64,000 nucleotides of DNA from positions 2,542,001 through 2,606,000 of the forward strand of contig CANLNT010000001.1 in the NCBI GenBank assembly GCA_947492825.1, read 5' to 3'. Positions within the stretch are counted from its first letter, which is position 1, and every line of letters begins with the position of its first letter. The position numbers and the translations under genes were made by a program. Shown piece after piece: positions 50,488-58,915 of the stretch. The notes below the pieces were generated by a model. It saw nothing but the letters and a program-made list of their open reading frames with translations. It ran no database searches and had not been told where the DNA came from. The stretch is from an uncultured Paracoccaceae bacterium. GTDB taxonomy: Bacteria > Pseudomonadota > Alphaproteobacteria > Rhodobacterales > Rhodobacteraceae.

Positions 50488-51747
50488 ATGCATTCCATTC
50501 TTAAGACGTCGCTTGCGGCGTTGGTTGCTGCTGGCATGGCAACAACTGCAACTGCTGATGGTCACGCGCTGTCAGGCGAGCTGCGCATCATTTCAGATAT
50601 GTCGAACCCTGCACCGCGCGCGGTGATGGAAAAACTGGCGGCTGACTTTGACGCCATGCACGACGATCTGACCGTAGATCTGACCATTGTTGATCGCGAA
50701 GCGTGGAAAACACAGATCCGCAACGCACTGGGCGCAAACCCACCGGACGTTGTGAACTGGTACGCCGCAACCCGCATGACACCTTATGTCGACGCTGGCC
50801 TGTTCATGGACATTTCTGATCTCTGGGCAGAGCCCGAGTTCGAAGCACTGGCATCGACCAAAGGCGCGATGACGCTGGACGGTAAGCAGTGGGGCGTGCC
50901 CTACACATACTACCAGTGGGGTGTCTACTATCGTAAGGACATCTTCGAAGAGCTGGGCCTGACAGAGCCTGCCACCTGGGACGAAGAGATTGCCAACTGC
51001 CAGGCGATCATCGACTCTGGCCGCAAGTGCTACACCATTGGTTCCAAGTTCCTGTGGACCGCTGGTGGCTGGTTTGACTACATCAACAGCCGTACCAACG
51101 GCTATGATTTCCACATCCAGCTTGCCAATGGCGAGATTGAGTGGACCGACGATCGTGTGCGTCAGACATTCGCCAACTGGCGTCAGCTGATCGACATGGG
51201 CGCTTTCATCGAGGACCACCAGTCTTACAGCTGGCAGGAAGCGATGCCGTTCATGGTGGACGGCGAAGCAACTGCTTATCTGATGGGCAACTTCTCTGTC
51301 GCGGCGTTCCGTGACGGTGGCCTGACAGACGATCAACTGGACTTCTACCAGTTCCCGACGATCAACCCGGATGTGGCACCAGCAGAAGATGCACCAACAG
51401 ATACGTTCCACATCGCCTCTGGCGCGCAGAACGTTGAAGCGGCCAAGGCATTCTTGCGGTTCGTGACCTCGGCTGAAGTGCAGTCCGAGATCAACGGCGG
51501 CGACGCCCTGGGTCAGTTGCCAGTGAACGCAAACGCAACCGTCTCTGATGACAAGTTCATCCAGGAAGGTTTCGACATGCTGTCCAACAACGCATCCGGC
51601 GGCATCATGCAGTTCTTCGACCGTGACTTCCCCGCCGAGATGGCGTCGGTCGGCATGGAAGGCCTGCAAGAGTTCATGGTGTTCCCGGACAACCTGGACG
51701 ACATCCTGGCCCGTCTGGAAGAAGCACGTCAGCGCATCTACCAGTAA
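50488..51747 (+). CDS. Carbohydrate ABC transporter substrate-binding protein
   Basis: 419 residues with a Sec signal peptide (MHSILKTSLAALVAAGMATTATA). Family 1 extracellular solute-binding fold (MalE type): WYAATRMTPYVDAGLF, GVPYTYYQWGVYYRKDIFEELGL beginning at about 143, and TAYLMGNFSV. By context it captures alpha- or beta-galactosides such as melibiose, raffinose or galactosyl-glycerol in the periplasm. AGGGAGG precedes the ATG. Codon use is more biased towards the common codons than in its neighbours, as expected of an abundant periplasmic protein, and a REP-like hairpin follows the gene. Confidence 0.92.
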   Translation: MHSILKTSLAALVAAGMATTATADGHALSGELRIISDMSNPAPRAVMEKLAADFDAMHDDLTVDLTIVDREAWKTQIRNALGANPPDVVNWYAATRMTPYVDAGLFMDISDLWAEPEFEALASTKGAMTLDGKQWGVPYTYYQWGVYYRKDIFEELGLTEPATWDEEIANCQAIIDSGRKCYTIGSKFLWTAGGWFDYINSRTNGYDFHIQLANGEIEWTDDRVRQTFANWRQLIDMGAFIEDHQSYSWQEAMPFMVDGEATAYLMGNFSVAAFRDGGLTDDQLDFYQFPTINPDVAPAEDAPTDTFHIASGAQNVEAAKAFLRFVTSAEVQSEINGGDALGQLPVNANATVSDDKFIQEGFDMLSNNASGGIMQFFDRDFPAEMASVGMEGLQEFMVFPDNLDDILARLEEARQRIYQ

Positions 51748-51759
51748 ATCATCGGTGGC

Positions 51760-51781
51760 GGCGGGGTGAACCCCGCCCTAC
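51760..51781 (-). repeat. REP-like element between binding-protein and permease genes
   Basis: On the minus strand GTAG (51781-51778) is followed by a perfect 7-bp stem GGCGGGG/CCCCGCC with loop TTCA. Same layout as 34453-34474. Within the operon it would place a stable hairpin at the 3' end of the binding-protein message, as REP sequences do after malE, protecting it from 3' exonucleases and giving more binding protein than permease. Confidence 0.65.
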
Positions 51782-51883
51782 CCAAGGTTTCGTCCGCATC
51801 GCGCGGGCGGAACCGTCCCACCCAACCTATCCGCAAGCCCGAAGAAGGGTTTTCGCATGTGTTGACCGCGAGGGAGGAAGACC

Positions 51884-52828
51884 ATGTCATCCGCGACCAC
51901 GAACAGCGCGCGCAGCCAGCGCGGTTGGTACAAGCGCAACGAAATTGCGATCACGCCATGGCTATTTCTGGCCCCCGCGATCCTGTTCTTTGCAGTCTAT
52001 GTGATCATTCCTATTGGTCAGTCGTTCTGGATTTCGTTCCACCAATGGGACGGTCTGGGAGAGGCGACATGGGTCGGCACCGCCAACTATGAGCGCCTTT
52101 TGGGCATTGGCGAGCAGAACATGGACCGCAAGTTCGAGACATCGTTCTGGAACAACCTCAAGTGGCTTGTGCTGTATCTTCTGGCGATCCCGATGGGCCT
52201 GTTTATCTCGCTTTTCCTGAACCAGACGGTATTTGGCATCCGGCTTTACAAGTCGCTGTTCTTCTTTCCATTCGTCATTTCTCAGGTCGTTGTTGGCCTC
52301 GTGTTCAGCTGGTTCTATCTGCCCAACGATGGTCTGTTTGACCAGATCACGGGCCTTGTGGGGATCGACATCAAGGGCGGCATGCTGGGCAATCCCAACA
52401 CCGCGACCTATGGCATTATTGCCGCCGGTCTGTGGCCGCAGACGGCCTATTGCATGATCCTGTATCTGACCGGCCTGAATGCCGTGGACCCCGAACAGGT
52501 CGAGGCTGCGCGTCTTGATGGCGCGAAAGGCCGCAACATGCTGTGGTACGTCATTCTGCCACAACTGAAACCTGCCACCTTCATTGCCTTTGTGGTGACA
52601 ATCATCGGCGCGCTGCGGTCGTTTGACCTGATCAGCGTCATGACCAATGGTGGTCCGTTCGGGTCAACCCGCGTGCTGAGCTTTTACATGTTCGAGGAAT
52701 CGCTGTCTGAATTCGGCTTCCGCATGGGCTATGGCGCGGCCATCGCGGTGGTGCTGTTCTTCATCATGCTCTTCTTCATCGTCTACTTCCTGTGGTCGAT
52801 GTACCAAGACGAAAAGGGAGGCCGCTAA
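51884..52828 (+). CDS. Sugar ABC transporter permease, MalF type
   Basis: 314 residues, six transmembrane helices. The EAA loop that contacts the ATPase is seen as EQVEAARLDGAKGRNMLWYVILPQLKP (begins about 205). The first helix begins ITPWLFLAPAILFFAVYV. GGGAGG precedes ATG 51884, which lies 136 bp after the binding-protein gene, with the REP-like hairpin in between. It forms the channel with the MalG-type permease. Confidence 0.92.
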   Translation: MSSATTNSARSQRGWYKRNEIAITPWLFLAPAILFFAVYVIIPIGQSFWISFHQWDGLGEATWVGTANYERLLGIGEQNMDRKFETSFWNNLKWLVLYLLAIPMGLFISLFLNQTVFGIRLYKSLFFFPFVISQVVVGLVFSWFYLPNDGLFDQITGLVGIDIKGGMLGNPNTATYGIIAAGLWPQTAYCMILYLTGLNAVDPEQVEAARLDGAKGRNMLWYVILPQLKPATFIAFVVTIIGALRSFDLISVMTNGGPFGSTRVLSFYMFEESLSEFGFRMGYGAAIAVVLFFIMLFFIVYFLWSMYQDEKGGR

Positions 52829-52829
52829 G

Positions 52830-53678
52830 ATGTTTCCACGTCCGATCCAGCAGCAGTCGCAGGCGCGGCAAGCCGGGTATCAGACCCTTCTTCCTTTGGC
52901 GTTGATTGTCTGGCTACTTCCACTGATTGCGGTGTTCATCTTTTCGATCAAGCCCGACGCGGATTTCGTGAATGGCAATTTCTGGGGCGTGCCCTCATCG
53001 TTCGAGATGTTCAACAACTACGGCAAGGTCTTCTTTGAATCGAACATGCCGCGGTATCTGATCAACTCCTTGTTCATTACCGTGCCGACGGTGATCGGGG
53101 CCGTGGCCCTGTCGGCCATGGCGGGCTTTGCGCTTGGCATCTACCGGTTCAAGGGCAACCTGCTGATCTTCTTCATGTTCATTGCGGGCAACTTTGTGCC
53201 GTTCCAGATCCTGATGGTACCGGTGCGCGACTTGACCATCAACCTTGGTCTCTACGACACGATCACAGGTCTTGTGTTGTTCCATGTGGCGTTTCAGACC
53301 GGGTTCTGCACGCTGTTCATGCGCAACTTTATCCGCGCGCTACCTTTCCCGCTGATCGAGGCGGCACGGGTCGAAGGCATCTCTGAAATCCGTATTTTCT
53401 GGTATGTGGTGCTGCCGCTGATGAAGCCCGCGCTGGCCGCGCTGGCGGTCCTGATCTTTACCTTCATCTGGAATGACTATTTCTGGGCCGTCGTGCTGAC
53501 CCAAGGGCCAGACGCGCAACCCGTTACTGCCGGTATTACAGAGTTCAATTCGCAGTTCCGGGCCGCTTATCACCTGATGAGTGCCGGATCCATTGTCGCG
53601 GCCTTGCCGCCGGTTGCGATGTTTTTCCTGATGCAGAAACATTTTATCGCCGGACTGACACTAGGCGCTGTGAAGTAA
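52830..53678 (+). CDS. Sugar ABC transporter permease, MalG type
   Basis: 282 residues, six transmembrane helices, EAA loop IEAARVEGISEIRIFWYVVLP (begins about 177). AAAGGGAGG precedes ATG 52830, just behind the MalF-type stop. Completes the importer formed with the MalF-type protein and the MalK-type ATPase encoded on the other side of iclR. Confidence 0.92.
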   Translation: MFPRPIQQQSQARQAGYQTLLPLALIVWLLPLIAVFIFSIKPDADFVNGNFWGVPSSFEMFNNYGKVFFESNMPRYLINSLFITVPTVIGAVALSAMAGFALGIYRFKGNLLIFFMFIAGNFVPFQILMVPVRDLTINLGLYDTITGLVLFHVAFQTGFCTLFMRNFIRALPFPLIEAARVEGISEIRIFWYVVLPLMKPALAALAVLIFTFIWNDYFWAVVLTQGPDAQPVTAGITEFNSQFRAAYHLMSAGSIVAALPPVAMFFLMQKHFIAGLTLGAVK

Positions 53679-53684
53679 GAAAAC

Positions 53685-55766
53685 ATGACACGACAGTATC
53701 GCCTCGATGATGGCCGCCAGACGCTTGTTCTGGCGGCTCAGAATGACCGACTGCCAGAAGTGGTATATTGGGGGCCTGCCCTGCCACAGGATGACGATCT
53801 GCTCACCATGCAGGCGGCGCATGTGATCGACGTCACAGGCGGGATGCTGGACGAAAACCCACCGTTGTCGTTGTGCCCCGAAGCGACGCGCAGCTTTCCC
53901 GGCCAACCCGGCCTGATCCTGCGTGACACCGATGGCACGCCGCTGTTGCCCAAGTTCTGTTATCAATCCGAAGACAACATTGACGGGCTCGCTTTGTCCT
54001 ATGAGGATGCGGACAACGGGCTGACGCTGACATTCACCTTCCGATCCGATCCCGACACACATATTATCACCTGCCAGACGGTGCTGGACGCCACACGGCC
54101 CGTCCATCTGCATTGGCTGGCGGCCCCTGTGCTGCCCGGCCCGCAACACTCGGACGAGATGATCGACTTTTCCGGTCGCTGGTGTGGCGAGTTTCAGACA
54201 AATCAGACCCCGTGGTCCGCTGGCATCCGCTACCGCGAGAACCGCACCGGGCGCACCGGGCATGAACATTTTCCGGGCCTGATCGTGCCCTGCACCGGGA
54301 CGACAAACACCAAGGGTGAGGCTTATGGCTTTCACTATGGCTGGTCCGGTGGTCACCGCATGGTCGCCGAGGAATTGCCCGACGGGCGGCGGCAAATTCA
54401 ATGGGGCCACGCGGCCCGGATGGAAACCGCAGCAGCAACCCAGTTCAAGACCGCCCCGCTTTATATCACCTATTCCGACAGCGGGTTGAACGGCTGTGCT
54501 GTGGCGTTCCAACGGCATTTGCGCGACCGGATTGTCACATGGCCGAAACCGTCGGTGCAGCGCCCGGTGCATTACAATTGCTGGGAAGCGGTTTATTTCG
54601 ATCACAAGCTGCCAGTGCTGCAGGACATCGCCAGCCGCGCCGCCGATCTGGGGGCCGAACGTTTCGTGCTGGATGACGGCTGGTTCGGGAACCGCGATGA
54701 CGACACCCGGTCGCTGTCGGATTGGACAGTGGACCCCCGCAAATACCCCGACGGCCTCGGCCCTCTGATTGATCATGTGCATCACTGCGGCATGACGTTC
54801 GGCATCTGGTTTGAACCTGAGATGATCAATGAGGACAGCGATATTCACCGCGCCCACCCCGATTGGGTGCTGGGAAGCGAGGATCAGACGCTGGGCCGCC
54901 AGCAAAAGGCGCTCAATATGGCGTTGCCAGAGGTGCGTGACTACCTTTATGACCGCATGTCCGCGATCCTGGCCGCCCACGACATTGACTATATCAAGTG
55001 GGACCATAACCGCGTGCTGCCGATGCCCGATGCCGCCCAGACCCGTGGGTCTTATGCGCTGATCGACCGGCTGCGCGCCGATTTCCCGCTGGTCGAGATC
55101 GAAAGCTGCGCGTCGGGTGGCGGGCGGATCGACTTTGGCATCATGCAGCGCACGCAGCGGGTGTGGCTGTCTGACAGCAACGACGCGCTGGAACGACTGC
55201 GAATTCAGCATGACGCCGCCCTGTTCCTGCCGCTTGCTGTGACCGGCAGCCATGTGGGACCGCGCAAATGCCACACCTCCGGCCGGGTCTTTGACATCTC
55301 GTTCCGGGCATGGGTCGCAGCCCAGCGCCACATGGGGTTTGAAATGGACCCGCGCGAATTGGACGATCACGAGGCCACCGTGCTGCGCGAGGTCACGACG
55401 TGGTGGAAGGCCAACCGCGACTGGATGCGCACCGCTGATATTCTACGGCTGGACAGCGCCGATGCGGCAGTGCTGGCCGAAGAACAGCTTTCCCGCGATG
55501 GCGAACGGTTCGTGGTCTTTGCAGGCAAGGCTGCAACCAGCAGGCAGATCGCCCCGCGCCCGCTGCGCCTGACCGGGCTTGACGCCAATGCGCACTACCG
55601 CGTGCATCTTGCCAACCGCCATGCGGCACCGACCCTGTCGCGCGGCACACCGGCGCTGAAGACTGACAGCATGACGCTGTCGGGGCGCTACCTGATGCAC
55701 CATGGCGTGGTGCTGCCCTGGTCATTCCCGGACACGATGTGGGTGCTCGAAGGGGAACGGCTGTGA
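53685..55766 (+). CDS. Alpha-galactosidase, GH36
   Basis: 693-residue retaining glycosidase that releases galactose from alpha-galactosides. The nucleophile Asp is in YIKWDHNR (about 441) and the acid/base Asp in WLSDSNDALERLR (about 500). N-terminal beta-sandwich about 1-290, then barrel with RFVLDDGWFGNRDDD and WFEPEMINEDS. No signal peptide, so it acts in the cytosol on imported sugar. Starts 7 bp after the MalG-type permease; its stop overlaps the next start (GTGA). Confidence 0.93.
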   Translation: MTRQYRLDDGRQTLVLAAQNDRLPEVVYWGPALPQDDDLLTMQAAHVIDVTGGMLDENPPLSLCPEATRSFPGQPGLILRDTDGTPLLPKFCYQSEDNIDGLALSYEDADNGLTLTFTFRSDPDTHIITCQTVLDATRPVHLHWLAAPVLPGPQHSDEMIDFSGRWCGEFQTNQTPWSAGIRYRENRTGRTGHEHFPGLIVPCTGTTNTKGEAYGFHYGWSGGHRMVAEELPDGRRQIQWGHAARMETAAATQFKTAPLYITYSDSGLNGCAVAFQRHLRDRIVTWPKPSVQRPVHYNCWEAVYFDHKLPVLQDIASRAADLGAERFVLDDGWFGNRDDDTRSLSDWTVDPRKYPDGLGPLIDHVHHCGMTFGIWFEPEMINEDSDIHRAHPDWVLGSEDQTLGRQQKALNMALPEVRDYLYDRMSAILAAHDIDYIKWDHNRVLPMPDAAQTRGSYALIDRLRADFPLVEIESCASGGGRIDFGIMQRTQRVWLSDSNDALERLRIQHDAALFLPLAVTGSHVGPRKCHTSGRVFDISFRAWVAAQRHMGFEMDPRELDDHEATVLREVTTWWKANRDWMRTADILRLDSADAAVLAEEQLSRDGERFVVFAGKAATSRQIAPRPLRLTGLDANAHYRVHLANRHAAPTLSRGTPALKTDSMTLSGRYLMHHGVVLPWSFPDTMWVLEGERL

Positions 55767-56527
55767 CAGGATTTGCGCGCTATGATGATTTGGACGGGGC
55801 CTCGGTTTTCATCACCGGCGGCGGCACTGGCATTGGCGCGGCCCTGACCACAGCCTTTCTGGAACAGGGCGCGCGCGTGGCCTTTGTGGACCTCGCAGAC
55901 TGTCGTGATGCAGCGACAATGATGGCGCAAGCCACCGGCAACACGCCACTGTTCATCCAATGTGACGTCACCGACACGCAAGCCCTGCACAACGCGATGG
56001 ATCAGGCCGCCGCCGCGCACGGACCGTTCAAAGCCACGATCAACAATGCCGCCAACGACATGCGGATGCCCGCCGCGACCGTGACAGAGGTGGCGTGGGC
56101 ACAGATGATCGACGTCAATCTCAAGCACTACTTCTTTGCCAGCCAAAAGGCCGCAGCGCTCATGGGTGACGGCGGGTCGATCATCAATTTCTCGTCCATC
56201 AGCTACATGATGGGGGGCAAAGGGATGGCCCCCTATGTGACCTCCAACGCAGGCATCACCGGCATGACCCGCGCGCTGGCACGGGAATGGGGGCCACAGG
56301 GGCTGCGGGTGAACGCGATCGCTCCGGGCTGGGTCCTGACCGACAAACAGATGGAAAAATGGGCAACACCGGAAACGCTTGCTGCGTTTCTTGACCTGCA
56401 GTGCCTTAAGCGGCATCTGAAGCCCGAAGATGTTGTGGGGACTGCGCTGTTCCTGGCATCTGACAGCTCTGCGATGATGACGTCGCAGGTGCTGGTGGTC
56501 GATGCAGGTGTGGTGGTGACAGGATGA
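55763..56527 (+). CDS. SDR-family sugar dehydrogenase (probable galactose dehydrogenase) with YxxxN
   Basis: 254 residues, classical SDR fold. TGGGTGIG (about 18-25), NNAAN (94-98), and the catalytic Ser in FSSISY (about 145) are present. By position in the operon it should oxidise D-galactose to galactono-lactone. The active-site pair is Tyr158-Val-Thr-Ser-Asn162: the Lys of YxxxK, which lowers the Tyr pKa and binds the ribose of NAD(P), is Asn. The codon AAC at about 56246 is clear. GTG start overlaps the alpha-galactosidase stop; its own stop overlaps the kinase start (ATGA). Confidence 0.85.
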   Translation: MTGFARYDDLDGASVFITGGGTGIGAALTTAFLEQGARVAFVDLADCRDAATMMAQATGNTPLFIQCDVTDTQALHNAMDQAAAAHGPFKATINNAANDMRMPAATVTEVAWAQMIDVNLKHYFFASQKAAALMGDGGSIINFSSISYMMGGKGMAPYVTSNAGITGMTRALAREWGPQGLRVNAIAPGWVLTDKQMEKWATPETLAAFLDLQCLKRHLKPEDVVGTALFLASDSSAMMTSQVLVVDAGVVVTG

Positions 56528-57420
56528 ACGACGCAATCGAACCGACATGGATTGCCGTGGACTGGGGTACGACGCACCTGCGCGCCTGGGCGATGTCAGG
56601 CGGTCACGATGTTCTGGCAACCGCGCAGTCCTGCGATGGCATGGGCAAACTGGCGCGCGATGGGTTTGAGCCGGCCTTGCGGGCGGTAGTGGCCCCTTGG
56701 CAGGTCACCAATGACACGCCCGTTGTCGCCTGCGGCATGGTCGGCAGCCGTCAGGGCTGGGTCGAGGCACCTTACGCCAGCGTGCCATGTCCGGCACTTA
56801 GCCCCGCACTGGCCAAGCCCGCATCCCCGCTGAACGTGCGCGTCATTCCCGGCATCAAACAAGAAAGTCCTGCCGATGTGATGCGCGGAGAGGAAACCCA
56901 GATCGCAGGTTTTCTGGCGCTGAACCCCAACTGGGACGGCGTGATCTGCCTGCCCGGCACCCATACCAAATGGGTGCATGTCTCGGCGAACGAAGTCGTC
57001 AGTTTTCAGACGGCCATGACAGGCGATCTGTTTGCCGCGATTTCGGGCCACACCGTGTTGCGTCACTCGATTGATGACGGCTGGGATGACGATGGCTTTG
57101 CCGATGCGCTGAATGCCAGCCTGTCACGGCCCGAACGCCTTGCCGCGTCGCTTTTTGCGATCCGGGCAGAGGGGTTGCTGAATGGCCTGACCAATGCCAG
57201 CGCGCGTGCGCGCCTGTCTGGCCTTTTGATCGGCGCAGAGCTTGCCGCCGCGAAACCCTATTGGCTGGGCCAGCAAGTTGCCGTGATCGGCGAAGGCGGG
57301 CTGTCACGGCTTTATGTGGATGCGCTAATGGCGCAATCTGTTGCCGCCACCCAAGTCAACGCGGATCGCGTCACCCTTGCCGGACTGACCGCCGCCTATC
57401 GCGCATGGAAGGACATCTGA
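56524..57420 (+). CDS. dgoK: 2-dehydro-3-deoxygalactonokinase
   Basis: 298-residue DgoK family kinase phosphorylating 2-keto-3-deoxygalactonate at O6 with ATP. The N-terminal phosphate loop WIAVDWGTTHLRAWA and the CLPGTHTKWVHV element (about 140, with the active-site Thr/Lys) are typical, as is VIGEGGLSRLY near the end. Overlaps its neighbours on both sides (ATGA upstream, TGATG downstream). Confidence 0.93.
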   Translation: MNDAIEPTWIAVDWGTTHLRAWAMSGGHDVLATAQSCDGMGKLARDGFEPALRAVVAPWQVTNDTPVVACGMVGSRQGWVEAPYASVPCPALSPALAKPASPLNVRVIPGIKQESPADVMRGEETQIAGFLALNPNWDGVICLPGTHTKWVHVSANEVVSFQTAMTGDLFAAISGHTVLRHSIDDGWDDDGFADALNASLSRPERLAASLFAIRAEGLLNGLTNASARARLSGLLIGAELAAAKPYWLGQQVAVIGEGGLSRLYVDALMAQSVAATQVNADRVTLAGLTAAYRAWKDI

Positions 57421-58025
57421 TGTCACGCCCCCTGATTGCCATTTTGCGCGGGGTCACCCCCGATGAGGCCGTCGATATCTGCGAGGCCTGCATCAACGCA
57501 GGCATCACCCGGATCGAGGTGCCGCTGAATTCGCCCGACCCGTTTGACAGCATCCGGCAGATGGCCAACGTCTTTGGTCACAAGGCGCTGATCGGTGCAG
57601 GCACGGTCCTGTCGACAGATGATGTGGGCCGTGTCGCGCAGGCAGGTGGCAAGCTGATCGTGTCGCCCAACTGCGACCAGCGCGTGATTGCCGCCACCAA
57701 GGCCGGTGGCATGCAAAGCTGGCCGGGTGTGATGACCCCGACAGAGTGCTTTGCCGCACTCAAGGCCGGGGCCGATGGGCTGAAGATCTTTCCGGCCAGC
57801 CTGATCGGCCCCGCCGGGATCACCGCGATCCGCGCAGTGCTGCCAACAGGCACCCAGGTCTTTGCCGTGGGCGGTGCCGGCGCTGACAACTTTGGTGAAT
57901 GGCTTGCCGCCGGTGCCGACGGCTTTGGTATCGGCTCTGCCCTTTACAAGCCGGGCCTCAGCGCCGCAGATGTCGGCCAGCGTGCATCCGCGATGGTTGC
58001 CGCTTATGACGAGGCAACAGCATGA
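57420..58025 (+). CDS. dgoA: 2-dehydro-3-deoxy-6-phosphogalactonate aldolase
   Basis: 201-residue class I aldolase of the KDPG/KDPGal family, cleaving KDPGal to pyruvate and glyceraldehyde 3-phosphate. The Schiff-base Lys is in DGLKIFPASLIGP (about 123) and the catalytic Glu in ITRIEVPLNSP (about 36). RxxxP-type phosphate site GGAGADNFGEW near 160. Begins at the last base of the dgoK stop (TGATG) and overlaps the lactonase start by ATGA. Confidence 0.93.
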   Translation: MSRPLIAILRGVTPDEAVDICEACINAGITRIEVPLNSPDPFDSIRQMANVFGHKALIGAGTVLSTDDVGRVAQAGGKLIVSPNCDQRVIAATKAGGMQSWPGVMTPTECFAALKAGADGLKIFPASLIGPAGITAIRAVLPTGTQVFAVGGAGADNFGEWLAAGADGFGIGSALYKPGLSAADVGQRASAMVAAYDEATA

Positions 58026-58843
58026 TCTTTGACGACACCAAATGCCAGCTGGGCGAAGGCCCGTTGTGGCACCCAGAACGCAAGCAGTTGTTCTGGTTCG
58101 ACATTCTGAACCACCGGCTGCACACCAAGGGCCAACACTGGCAGTTTGACACCTATGTGTCCGCCGCGGGCTGGGTCGATACCGACACGCTGCTGGTCGC
58201 CTCGGCCCGGTCGCTGAGCACCTTCAACCTGACCACGGGCGCAACCGAAGAGTTGACCCCGCTTGAGGCGGACAACCCTGTCACCCGGTCCAATGATGGC
58301 CGCGCAGACCCGCAAGGCGGGTTCTGGATTGGCACCATGGGGATCAATGCCGAACCCGGTGCCGGGTCAATCTGGCGCTTCTACAAGGGTGAGCTGCGCA
58401 AACTGTTTGGCGACATCACCGTCAGCAATGCCATTTCCTTTCACCCCGATGGCACTACGGCCTGCTACGCGGATACCGACACGCAAAAGATTATGCGCGT
58501 GGCACTTGATGCCGACGGTTGGCCCAAGGGGGCGGCAGAGGTTTTCGTTGATCTGACCGGCACAAACCTGCGGCCCGATGGCGCGGTTTTTGATGCGGCT
58601 GGTAACCTGTTTTCGGCCCAGTGGGGTGCGTCCCGTGTGGCGGTCTATGACCCCGATGGCGCTTTTGTCGAAAGCTATCCGATCCCCGGCGCGCAATCCT
58701 CTTGCCCAGCCTTTGGCGGTGATGACCTTGCGACGCTTTACTGCACCACGGCGGCCGTGGGCCTTGATGGGCCGCACGACGGCATGACATATGCCGTGGA
58801 CACCACATACACTGGTCAGGCAGAGCATCGGGTGATCCTTTAA
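58022..58843 (+). CDS. SMP-30/gluconolactonase-family lactonase (probable galactonolactonase)
   Basis: 273-residue six-bladed propeller. Metal-binding residues are the Glu in QLGEGPLWHPE (about 12), the Asn in RSNDGRADPQGGFWIGT (about 89) and the Asp in LRPDGAVFDAAG (about 185). It would open galactono-1,4-lactone to galactonate after the dehydrogenase step. ATGA overlap with the aldolase gene; 72 bp separate it from the beta-galactosidase gene. Confidence 0.9.
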   Translation: MIFDDTKCQLGEGPLWHPERKQLFWFDILNHRLHTKGQHWQFDTYVSAAGWVDTDTLLVASARSLSTFNLTTGATEELTPLEADNPVTRSNDGRADPQGGFWIGTMGINAEPGAGSIWRFYKGELRKLFGDITVSNAISFHPDGTTACYADTDTQKIMRVALDADGWPKGAAEVFVDLTGTNLRPDGAVFDAAGNLFSAQWGASRVAVYDPDGAFVESYPIPGAQSSCPAFGGDDLATLYCTTAAVGLDGPHDGMTYAVDTTYTGQAEHRVIL

Positions 58844-58915
58844 AGTGGACCCCCGCCTCGTCTGACCACGACACTCTCCAGATCCGGCCCTTCCGCCGGA
58901 AACAAGGTTACGATC

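Noticed and set aside
53661-55370. 569-codon open frame on the minus strand
   Set aside because: It lies wholly opposite the alpha-galactosidase, which has both catalytic motifs; the antisense product shows no family features and is a by-product of G+C-rich third positions.
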